Below, in pieces: positions 56,248-64,000 of a stretch of 64,000 bases of DNA (position 1 is its first letter; every line of letters begins with the position of its first letter). The notes below the pieces were generated by a model. It searched no databases, was not told the DNA's origin, and worked only from the letters and a program-made list of their open reading frames with translations. The translations under genes and the position numbers were made by a program. This DNA comes from an uncultured Candidatus Nemicrothrix sp. (GTDB lineage Bacteria; Actinomycetota; Acidimicrobiia; Acidimicrobiales; MedAcidi-G1), in NCBI GenBank assembly GCA_913055915.1, contig CAJXKL010000002.1:62001-126000 (forward strand), in the 5' to 3' direction.

Positions 56248-57003
56248 GTGGCTGCTGTTGGGAACACCATGGTGGAGTTGGACGAGGACCAGATCCGCGT
56301 TGACCTTGCTGCCGCCTTCCGGCTAGCGGCCAGGATGGACCTCCACGAGTCGGTGGCAAACCACTTCAGTGCCACCATCTCGTCCGATGGAAAGCGGTTC
56401 CTCTGTAACCCGAAGTGGCGGCACTTCAGTCTCGTAAGGGCCAGCGAGCTCCTGCTTCTTGACGCCGACGACCCTTCCACCATGGACAGATCGGATGCAC
56501 CGGATCCGTCTGCCTGGTGCATCCACGGTGCAATCCACGCCAGGATTCCGACTGCCCGGGCCGTGCTGCACTGCCATCCGCCCTACGCCACGGCCATGTG
56601 CGGGCTGGCTGATCCGACAATTCCGCCGATCGACCAGGCAACGGCCCGTTTCTGGGGTCGCACTGTCTACGACATGGAAATTGGTGGGCCGCCGGACGAG
56701 CAGGCGGAGGGTGCCCGTGTGGCTGAGGCCATGGTGGGCAACACGGTGATGATGATGGGAAACCACGGCGTAACAGTGGTCGGGGAGACCGTGGCCCACG
56801 CCTTCGAGGAGCTCTACTACCTGGAGCGCGCGTGTCGTAACGTGGTGTTGGCCCTGAGTTCTGGCAGGCCTCTCCGTGTCATGGACAACGCCCTGGCAGC
56901 CAGCGTGGTCAGGATGTGGGAACGCTTCACCGACCAGGGCGTGGCCCACTTCAACGAGCAGAAGGCACTCCTGGACCTCGAGGATCCCAGCTACCGGGAC
57001 TGA
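56248..57003 (+). CDS. Class II aldolase/adducin family protein
   Basis: 251 residues. Zinc-type ligands in VLHCHPPYATAM (HxH) and MMMGNHGVTVVG; N-terminal LAAAFRLAARMDLHESVANHFSAT is typical. The family includes fuculose- and ribulose-phosphate aldolases and decarboxylases; the substrate is unknown. GTG start with GGAGGTG 7 nt upstream. Upstream 56045-56247 has no gene I would defend; it holds TACCCT at 56208-56213, a possible -10. Confidence 0.9.
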   Translation: MAAVGNTMVELDEDQIRVDLAAAFRLAARMDLHESVANHFSATISSDGKRFLCNPKWRHFSLVRASELLLLDADDPSTMDRSDAPDPSAWCIHGAIHARIPTARAVLHCHPPYATAMCGLADPTIPPIDQATARFWGRTVYDMEIGGPPDEQAEGARVAEAMVGNTVMMMGNHGVTVVGETVAHAFEELYYLERACRNVVLALSSGRPLRVMDNALAASVVRMWERFTDQGVAHFNEQKALLDLEDPSYRD

Positions 57004-57057
57004 CTGGAAGCAGCCAGCTCCGTATACGTTCGGAGAATCGGTACCACGGACTCAATG

Positions 57058-57087
57058 CCGAGGGGGGGTGCTTGTAAAGCCCCTCCG
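57058..57087 (+). other. GC-rich hairpin before the DUF3263 gene
   Basis: CCGAGGGG paired with CCCCTCCGG around a loop of about 14 nt, 20 nt before the DUF3263 start. No T-run. With TACGTT at 57025-57030 as a possible -10, it would lie in the leader of the DUF3263 mRNA. Confidence 0.4.
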
Positions 57088-57106
57088 GCTGGATGATGAT
57101 CATCAC

Positions 57107-57361
57107 ATGGCCCTGACCCAACGCGACCGGGAGATCCTGGACTTCGAGCGCACCTGGTGGGATTCCCCTGCTCCGAAGGACGTCCAGATCCTGGAACGCT
57201 TCGAGTTGTCGGCCACCCGCTACCAGCAACTGCTGACCACGCTGCTCGAGGACGAGGAGGCGATGGCCTACGACCCGCTCGTCGTGAGGCGACTCCAGCG
57301 GCAGCGTGAGCGTCGCCGTCGTGCACGCTTTGAGAGTCCGGTGGTCGAGGACACCAAGTGA
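57107..57361 (+). CDS. DUF3263 protein
   Basis: 84 residues from the ATG at 57107. MALTQRDREILDFERTWW at the start, helix-turn-helix-like LSATRYQQLLTTLL, DPLVVRRLQRQRERRRRARF at the end. A conserved small actinobacterial protein of unknown function; the HTH-like core and basic tail suggest DNA binding (inference). It commonly precedes a LytR C-terminal-domain protein, as it does here with a GTGA overlap. Confidence 0.88.
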   Translation: MALTQRDREILDFERTWWDSPAPKDVQILERFELSATRYQQLLTTLLEDEEAMAYDPLVVRRLQRQRERRRRARFESPVVEDTK

Positions 57362-57990
57362 ACATCGGGGGTCGTGGACGTAACGTCGGGCTGGGCCCCA
57401 GCAACCCGGCAGCTGCGCCGAGGGCGCTCCTGCTTATTGCCGTGGCGCTTGTAATCGGCCTTGTCCTTTTGTGGAAGGCGGTCGACAGCGATGTCGGCAC
57501 CGTGGTGGTGCCCGAACCGGCCGGTGGCGACGACACGGCCCAGGTGGACGAAACGCCCGATGCGACCGAGACAGATGCCCCGGATGACTCTGCTGCCGTG
57601 GCGCCCACAACCGAGGCCCCCGTGGCGACCACCGCTACTGCAGCCGTCCTGTTCCCGAGCAGGTCACCGAGTGATGTGAAGGTCCTTGTGGCCAACGGTT
57701 CGGGTATCGGCGGTGCAGCCGGTGCTGTGACCGACCTCTTGAACCCCAGGGGCTATGCCCTTGAATCGCCGGCCAACGCCAACCGCACCGATGTCTCGGG
57801 AATCTTCTACCGGTCCGGCTTTGCAGACGATGCCCGGATGGTCATGGAGGTGGTGGCACCGGGAAACCCGGACCTGCTGTCCCAGATACCCACCGGAGGC
57901 CTGTCGGTTCCCGACGGCACCCTTGAGCGCCTGGCCAATGCCGACGTCGTCGTCATCCTCGGCGCTGATGGAATCATCTACTCGGGCTGA
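57358..57990 (+). CDS. LytR_C domain protein, membrane-anchored
   Basis: 210 residues. Transmembrane helix at about 23-41 (LLLIAVALVIGLVLLW), then a Thr/Ala/Asp-rich spacer (about 50-95), then an extracytoplasmic LytR_C domain (VKVLVANGSGIGGAAGAV onwards). Such domains accompany cell-wall glycopolymer ligation but lack the catalytic LCP part here. GTG start overlaps the DUF3263 stop. Confidence 0.87.
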   Translation: MNIGGRGRNVGLGPSNPAAAPRALLLIAVALVIGLVLLWKAVDSDVGTVVVPEPAGGDDTAQVDETPDATETDAPDDSAAVAPTTEAPVATTATAAVLFPSRSPSDVKVLVANGSGIGGAAGAVTDLLNPRGYALESPANANRTDVSGIFYRSGFADDARMVMEVVAPGNPDLLSQIPTGGLSVPDGTLERLANADVVVILGADGIIYSG

Positions 57991-58000
57991 GGTTTCGCCG

Positions 58001-58996
58001 GTGCGGGTGGTGGCCGCACCTGACAAGTTCAGGGGAACCGGATCGGCCCAGCAGGTCGCCTGTGCCATTGCAGGTTCCGTCTCCGCGTTGGGTGGCAGCA
58101 CCGACATGGTTCCCATGGCTGACGGTGGTGAGGGCACCCTCGATGCCCTTGGAGGCCCCAATAGGTCGAGTACCGTGACCGGGCCGCTGGGCGAACCGGT
58201 GGAGGCGCAATGGCGGCTCGACGGCCGCACGGCCGTCATCGAGATGGCAAGGGCATCAGGTCTTGACCTGGCCGGGGGGCAGGTCGGGAACAGCCCCCTC
58301 GACGCCACGACAGCGGGAACCGGTGAGTTGATCCTGGCCGCAGTCGAAAAGGGCGCGCGGCGGGTAATCATCGGGCTGGGCGGGTCGGCTACCACCGACG
58401 GTGGGTTGGGTGCGCTCAAGGCGATGGGCTCACCGGCGCGGTTCCGTGGCATTGAGCTGCTTGTCGCCTGCGATGTGAGGACACGCTTCGTGGATGCGGC
58501 CGAGGTGTTCGGTCCCCAGAAGGGTGCCAGCCCGGCGCAGGTGGCAATGTTGCGTGGTCGCCTCGAGAGGCTCGCCCAGGTCTATGCAGAGGAGCACGGT
58601 GTCGAGGTGATGGGCCTTGCCAGGTCCGGGGCTGCCGGTGGTCTGGCGGGTGGCCTGGCGGCGGTGGGTGCGCGGCTGGTCGACGGCGTTGACCTTGTTG
58701 CCGAGGAGGTGGCGCTCGACGAGGTCGTGGCCGGTGCCGACCTGGTTGTCACCGGAGAGGGCCGCCTCGACGAGGCATCGTTTGAGGGCAAGGTTGTGGG
58801 CGGTGTCGCCACCCATGCGGCGGCGGCAGGCGTTCCCCTCCTGGTGGTGGCTGGGCAGGTGGATTCGGTTGTGGCCGGTCGGGTGGAGGTCGTTTCGCTG
58901 GTGGAGGAGTTCGGTGAGGAACGGGCGACCACCGACACCCTCGCCTGTGTGGAAGAGGCCGTTGGATCCAACCTGAGGTCCCGCTGGCCCGCTTGA
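58001..58996 (+). CDS. glxK: Glycerate kinase (GarK/GlxK family)
   Basis: 331 residues from the GTG at 58001. APDKFRGTGSAQQVA at the start, MADGGEGTLDAL, GLGGSATTDGG, FGPQKGA and VTGEGRLDEASFEGK are family signatures. Converts glycerate to a phosphoglycerate (2-phosphoglycerate in most of this family). The in-frame stretch from 57755 lies in the previous gene. No glyoxylate genes adjacent. Confidence 0.94.
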   Translation: MRVVAAPDKFRGTGSAQQVACAIAGSVSALGGSTDMVPMADGGEGTLDALGGPNRSSTVTGPLGEPVEAQWRLDGRTAVIEMARASGLDLAGGQVGNSPLDATTAGTGELILAAVEKGARRVIIGLGGSATTDGGLGALKAMGSPARFRGIELLVACDVRTRFVDAAEVFGPQKGASPAQVAMLRGRLERLAQVYAEEHGVEVMGLARSGAAGGLAGGLAAVGARLVDGVDLVAEEVALDEVVAGADLVVTGEGRLDEASFEGKVVGGVATHAAAAGVPLLVVAGQVDSVVAGRVEVVSLVEEFGEERATTDTLACVEEAVGSNLRSRWPA

Positions 58997-59052
58997 GCCG
59001 GGTTTTCTCTGATGGTGCGGAATCCTGACTGCTTTGGTAGGGTTTACTTCTG

Positions 59053-59094
59053 ATGGGGCGGTCGCCGTTCAGCCCGCCCCCCCCGGAACGATGA
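59053..59094 (+). other. Possible 13-residue polyproline upstream ORF
   Basis: ATG ORF reading MGRSPFSPPPPER, 13 nt before the CysO-like start. TAGGGT at 59038-59043 stands 9 nt upstream, a little further than the other leaderless cases. Four consecutive prolines would stall ribosomes without EF-P. Only suggestive. Confidence 0.25.
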
Positions 59095-59107
59095 ATAGGT
59101 GGAACCA

Positions 59108-59383
59108 ATGGCTGTAACCGTACGAATCCCGACGACGCTTCGACCTCTCACGGGCGGGGCGCCCGAGGTGGCTGTCGACGCTGCAACCGTGGGCGAGGCA
59201 CTGACGGCTCTCGACCAGTCGCATCCCGGCTTCGGTGAGCGGATCCTCGACGAGGCCGGGGCCCTGCGACGCTTCGTGAACGTGTTCGTGAGCGACGACG
59301 ACGTACGCTTCCTCGACGGCCTTGCCACCCAGGTACCCGATGGCGACACCGTGGCCATCGTCCCAGCTGTAGCCGGAGGCTGA
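59108..59383 (+). CDS. cysO: CysO-like ubiquitin-fold sulfur carrier
   Basis: 91 residues from the ATG at 59108, with GGTGG 5 nt upstream. MoaD/ThiS fold ending in the di-glycine that is thiocarboxylated (VAIVPAVAGG). Closer to mycobacterial CysO than to MoaD: MAVTVRIPTTLRPLTGG at the start, RRFVNVFVSDDDVRF, LDGLATQVPDGD. CysO donates sulfur to O-phosphoserine through CysM; cysM and mec are not adjacent here. Confidence 0.88.
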   Translation: MAVTVRIPTTLRPLTGGAPEVAVDAATVGEALTALDQSHPGFGERILDEAGALRRFVNVFVSDDDVRFLDGLATQVPDGDTVAIVPAVAGG

Positions 59384-59472
59384 ACCCCGGTCGGTTGAGC
59401 CCGGCTCCAGATGGTCCAGCCTCTCCGGTTGGCGCCCTGACAGGTTGTGATTCGCCGCTGCTGCTGGTTGGA

Positions 59473-59499
59473 TTGGCACTCGCACCATGAGAGTGCCAA
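59473..59499 (+). promoter_or_regulatory. CIRCE-type operator of the second groEL
   Basis: TTGGCACTC, 9-nt spacer, GAGTGCCAA: a perfect inverted repeat differing from the CIRCE consensus by one symmetrical base pair (A to G with the matching T to C). TTGTGA at 59445-59450 may be the -35 of a promoter just upstream. It is 77 nt before the groEL2 start. Confidence 0.88.
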
Positions 59500-59552
59500 C
59501 GGCGTGGCGTACCCCGTCCCCGGGCTATCTCACACACCACGGGTCACCATGA

Positions 59553-61196
<1,644 letters not shown>

Positions 61197-61225
61197 ACGG
61201 ACCTGTCCACCGGACACAGTTCACC

Positions 61226-61258
61226 CGGAGCGCCCCGCGGGGCGCTCCGTGGCGTTTT
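61226..61258 (+). terminator. Rho-independent terminator after groEL2
   Basis: A perfect 11-bp stem CGGAGCGCCCC/GGGGCGCTCCG with a 2-nt centre (so at least the inner pairs open as loop), followed by TGGCGTTTT. It starts 29 nt after the stop. Confidence 0.9.
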
Positions 61259-61320
61259 GGCCTCTCGGGCGTGTTCACTGGTGTCTGTGACAGTTCGATG
61301 CCGTGTCGGGGGATGTTGAG

Positions 61321-62112
61321 GTGACGGCCAGGGGGCGGACATCGAGGGTCCTGACCCGTCGTGTCGACGGTGTGGAGAACAGGCGTGTTCCTGACTACCT
61401 GATCGTCGAGGAGCCGATGTCGATCCGCCTTGACGGCACTCTGGTCGCCACGACCATGCGCACACCTGGCGATGACTTCGACCTTGCGGTCGGATTCTGC
61501 ATGACAGAGGGCGTGCTGGGTGGAGTCCCCGTAAAGGGTGTGCGCTACTGCGGTGAAGGGCCGGTCGTCGAGTCGGCATTCAACGACGTCACGGTCGAAA
61601 CCGGTGGATTGGCACCGGAGCCAACGCCACGCCTGGGCCCGGCCTCCTCATCGTGTGGCCTGTGTGGTTCCCTCACAATCGAGGAACTGTCCAAACGGCT
61701 GGAGCCTCTTGAGGTCGAGCCGTTCGACCTGGACCTTCTGGCAGGCCTTGCTGACCGGATCGGTAGTGACCAGCCGCTGTTCGGGGCAACAGGTGCCGTC
61801 CATGCAGCAGTTGCCTTCGACCGTTCTGGTGAACCGGTGGTTGAGCGTGAGGACATCGGCCGACACAACGCAGTCGACAAGGTGGTCGGCCACCTCCACC
61901 TCAACGGGCTCCTGCCTGCCACGGGCCTCGGCCTCTGGGTGAGCGGACGTGCCTCCTTTGAGCTCGCGCAGAAGGCGTGGGCAGCAGGGTTTGCCGCTCT
62001 CGTTGCCGTCAGCGCTCCGTCAGCGCTGGCTGTGGAGACAGCCCGGATAGCAGGATTCCAGCTGGCCGGTTTCGCCAGGGACAGACGCCTCAACCTCTAC
62101 ACCGGAGACTAA
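61321..62112 (+). CDS. fdhD: Formate dehydrogenase accessory sulfurtransferase FdhD
   Basis: Sulfurates the bis-MGD molybdenum cofactor of formate dehydrogenases. 263 residues from GTG 61321, preceded by GGGGGA at 8 nt; GTG 61303 is in frame without such a site. IVEEPMSIRLDG, MRTPGDDFDLAVGFCMTEG, active cysteines 112 and 115 in SSCGLCG, and EDIGRHNAVDKVVGH. No formate dehydrogenase gene in the window. Confidence 0.94.
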   Translation: MTARGRTSRVLTRRVDGVENRRVPDYLIVEEPMSIRLDGTLVATTMRTPGDDFDLAVGFCMTEGVLGGVPVKGVRYCGEGPVVESAFNDVTVETGGLAPEPTPRLGPASSSCGLCGSLTIEELSKRLEPLEVEPFDLDLLAGLADRIGSDQPLFGATGAVHAAVAFDRSGEPVVEREDIGRHNAVDKVVGHLHLNGLLPATGLGLWVSGRASFELAQKAWAAGFAALVAVSAPSALAVETARIAGFQLAGFARDRRLNLYTGD

Positions 62113-62158
62113 GAGGGTCCCGGTTGCTGCCAGCATGCCGGGCGGGCTCAGCACTACC

Positions 62159-62172
62159 TAGAATCCGTTGCG
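62159..62172 (+). promoter_or_regulatory. -10 element for leaderless hemQ mRNA
   Basis: TAGAAT (62159-62164), 8 nt, ATG at 62173. No ribosome-binding site lies upstream of this ATG. Confidence 0.45.
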
Positions 62173-62871
62173 ATGACCGAACCAGCCTCACCCTCTGAGG
62201 GCCTCTGTGTCCTGCACCTGTTCCTCAGGGTGCGCCGGTCCCTCATCGGCCCGTCGGTCGACGTCCGCGCTGTAAAGGCAGCGGTCCGGGCCGCCACGGA
62301 TGCCGGCGACCAGGTGGTTCCCGTGGCCATCCTCGGACATAAGGCCGATATGGCCCTGATGGCACTTGGCGATGACCTCTGGAGGCTCCGCGACCTCCAG
62401 ACGGCCGTGGTGGCCGCAGGCCTCGAGGTGGTCGAGAGCTATCTGTCCATGACCGAGGTCTCCGAATACGCAGCCGGAGTGCCCGACGAGATGAAGCAGG
62501 CCCGCCTCTACCCACAGCTCCCACCAGCGGGAAAGCCGGCCTGGTGCTTCTACCCGATGTCAAGGAGCCGGGTGGTCGGCGCCAACTGGTTCACCCTTCC
62601 CTTTGAGGAGCGGATGGAGTTGATGCGCGAACACGGCGCCTCGGGACGGACCTTCGCCGGTCGGATTCTCCAGGTGGTGACCGGTTCGACTGGCGTCGAC
62701 GACTACGAGTGGGGCGTGACCCTGTTCGGAGAGCGCCCTGACGACCTGAAGGAGGTCGTCTACACAATGCGCTACGATCAGGCGTCAGCCGTCTACGCAG
62801 ACTTCGGACCCTTCTACACGGGGATGGTCGACGACATCGACGTGGTGCTACGCCGTGTCGGCTGCCGTTGA
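62173..62871 (+). CDS. hemQ: Coproheme decarboxylase (HemQ/ChdC)
   Basis: Last step of the coproporphyrin-dependent haem pathway of Gram-positives. 232 residues, chlorite-dismutase fold. CFYPMSRSR (Tyr127 the likely radical tyrosine), NWFTLPFEERMELMREHG with His154 as the probable haem ligand, RTFAGRILQVVTGSTGVDDYEWGV, FGPFYTGM. The Arg of true chlorite dismutases is not evident, which favours HemQ. Confidence 0.94.
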   Translation: MTEPASPSEGLCVLHLFLRVRRSLIGPSVDVRAVKAAVRAATDAGDQVVPVAILGHKADMALMALGDDLWRLRDLQTAVVAAGLEVVESYLSMTEVSEYAAGVPDEMKQARLYPQLPPAGKPAWCFYPMSRSRVVGANWFTLPFEERMELMREHGASGRTFAGRILQVVTGSTGVDDYEWGVTLFGERPDDLKEVVYTMRYDQASAVYADFGPFYTGMVDDIDVVLRRVGCR

Positions 62872-62892
62872 CAGTGGCTGACAGAAGGCCAT

Positions 62893-64000
62893 GTGAACGC
62901 TGCCACCTTCAGCGCCGACGACCTGCTGGCTGATCGGACCCTAACGGGATCGGCATTCTGCCGGGCTCTCACCGAGCGCACCGACGCCTTTCTGGTAGAT
63001 GTGTTCGAGGCTGGCGCCCCACCTGACGCAACTGCACTGGTGGCGGTCGGCGGATACGGTCGAAGAGAGCTCTGTCCCGGAAGCGACATCGACGTGGTCC
63101 TGCTCAGCGGCCCTGGCGTCGACGTTGCAGACTTCGCCAAGAGCCTCTGGTATCCGCTGTGGGACGCCGGATTCAAGCTGGGGCACCAGGTGGGAACGGT
63201 CGAACAGATCCTTGATGTGGCCGACGGCGATCTGGATACCGCGACCAGCCTCCTGGCTGCCCGACACGTCGCCGGCAACACGGGCCTTGCAGGAGCACTC
63301 GTTGAGGGTGGCCGAGATCAGTGGATGGGCAGTGCTAAAGAGAACCTGGAGGCGCTGACTATCCGGGTCGAGGAGCGACATGGGGAACACGGCGAAGTTG
63401 CATTTCTTCTGGAACCAGAGCTGAAGGAGGGGCGCGGCGGCCTACGCGATATCCACACGCTGGCATGGGCCGAAGCCACCGAACCGGTGCTGCACGCCTC
63501 GGAAACGGTGGGCCTGTCAGATGCCTTCGAGGTGCTCCTCACCGTCCGGGTGGAGTTGCACAGGGTGACCGGTGGCCGTTCAGACAGACTTCTCCTCGAG
63601 TTGCAGGACGAGGTGGCCGAGAGGCTTGGGCACGGTGACGCCGACCGACTCATGGCCGATGTCGCCGCGGCGGCTGGTGCCATTACATGGGCGGTCGACG
63701 GTGTCACACGACGCCTCAGGCGAATGGTCAGAGACAAGCGGCGGCCGTGGCCGGTGGGTCGGTCCAGACCGAAGGTGATGGACATGGGTGGCGGCATCCG
63801 GCTCGACGGAGACAGGCTGTTTCTCGCCGACGAGGCATCGATCGGTGATGATCCCCTGCTCGTGCTGCGCGTTGCATCCGCTGCCGCCGCTGAGGGGGCC
63901 TACCTGGACCGTCTTGCTCTCGAACGCCTGGCATCGGAGTCGAAGCCGGTGCCCGAACCCTGGCCCGACGAGGCACGTCACCTCCTTGAGGGCCTGTTGG
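62893..64000 (+). CDS. glnD: [Protein-PII] uridylyltransferase GlnD-like (3' end outside window)
   Basis: Open from GTG 62893 to the window edge (369 codons, no stop). Nucleotidyltransferase motif AVGGYGRRELCPGSDIDVVLL, then YPLWDAGFKLGHQVGTVEQ, TSLLAARHVAG, and LEPELKEGRGGLRDIHTLAW, all GlnD features. The HD and ACT domains would lie beyond the edge. Senses glutamine and uridylylates or adenylylates PII; which, and its targets, cannot be seen here. Confidence 0.9.
   Translation, partial: MNAATFSADDLLADRTLTGSAFCRALTERTDAFLVDVFEAGAPPDATALVAVGGYGRRELCPGSDIDVVLLSGPGVDVADFAKSLWYPLWDAGFKLGHQVGTVEQILDVADGDLDTATSLLAARHVAGNTGLAGALVEGGRDQWMGSAKENLEALTIRVEERHGEHGEVAFLLEPELKEGRGGLRDIHTLAWAEATEPVLHASETVGLSDAFEVLLTVRVELHRVTGGRSDRLLLELQDEVAERLGHGDADRLMADVAAAAGAITWAVDGVTRRLRRMVRDKRRPWPVGRSRPKVMDMGGGIRLDGDRLFLADEASIGDDPLLVLRVASAAAAEGAYLDRLALERLASESKPVPEPWPDEARHLLEGLL

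Noticed and set aside
56070-56303. 77-codon frame before the aldolase gene
   Set aside because: Runs out of frame into the aldolase coding region, no ribosome-binding site, no family features.

Overview
The window is 64 kb of GC-rich, gene-dense bacterial chromosome. The gene families point to a high-GC Actinomycetota, and I suspect an Acidimicrobiia-type lineage. Supporting signs are GuaB3, DUF3263, a LytR_C protein, the zincin family that travels with F420 users, an F420-dependent LLM oxidoreductase, a CysO-like sulfur carrier, HemQ, two GroELs with CIRCE operators, frequent GTG/TTG starts, and -10-only (TANNNT) promoters placed so that the start codon is the mRNA 5' end. The taxon is an inference; no rRNA is present. 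I see no insertion sequence, prophage, CRISPR array or other island: this is core chromosome.

Layout. 1-11.2 kb: S10-spc-alpha ribosomal cluster (3' part of rpsC through rplQ, with secY, adk, infA, rpmJ and rpoA), tightly packed with 1-8 nt overlaps; map is missing from its usual place between adk and infA. 11.3-13.0 kb: truA, rplM, rpsI. 13.1-20.9 kb: amino-sugar and wall precursors and cofactor repair (glmM, an outsized 1143-residue glmS, acpS, nnr, alr). 20.9-26.3 kb: a DUF3524 glycosyltransferase, a P1 peptidase, a family-4 uracil-DNA glycosylase, and the t6A set tsaE-tsaB-rimI-tsaD. 26.3-28.4 kb: CIRCE-controlled groES-groEL with a strong terminator. 28.4-35.0 kb: Nudix hydrolase, PLP decarboxylase, guaB3-guaA, a DinB/MDMPI-type protein, and an LLM flavin protein on the minus strand. 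35.1-40.4 kb: pcrA-type helicase, tRNA-Thr(CGU), a tiny membrane protein, zincin, tilS, hpt. 40.5-47.1 kb: a vitamin run folP-(phosphatase-like protein)-folK-DUF2520-panC-nadC-coaX, then lysS. 47.1-53.9 kb: polyprenyl synthase (minus), clpC, a lipoprotein/HAD fusion, a dienelactone hydrolase, and a Crp-type regulator (minus). 53.9-56.0 kb: ispD-ispF-rlmB, with a minus-strand tRNA-Thr(UGU) lying over the end of rlmB. 56.2-59.4 kb: class II aldolase, DUF3263, LytR_C protein, glycerate kinase, CysO-like carrier. 59.5-61.3 kb: a second groEL with its own CIRCE and terminator. 61.3-64.0 kb: fdhD, hemQ, and the 5' part of glnD.

How the genes fit together. Translation genes dominate the left end and are complemented by tRNA modification (t6A, TruA, TilS, RlmB, possibly a queuosine glycosyltransferase). 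The middle supplies UDP-GlcNAc, D-Ala, GMP, folate, pantothenate/CoA and NAD. The right end supplies isoprenoids, chaperones, metal-cofactor enzymes and nitrogen sensing.

The most unusual items are the double-length GlmS, a lipoprotein fused through one membrane helix to an HAD domain without its nucleophile, a phosphatase-like protein without catalytic Cys or Arg where folB would be expected, a repeated leaderless-promoter signature that also points to short upstream ORFs, and the antisense overlap of a tRNA with rlmB.
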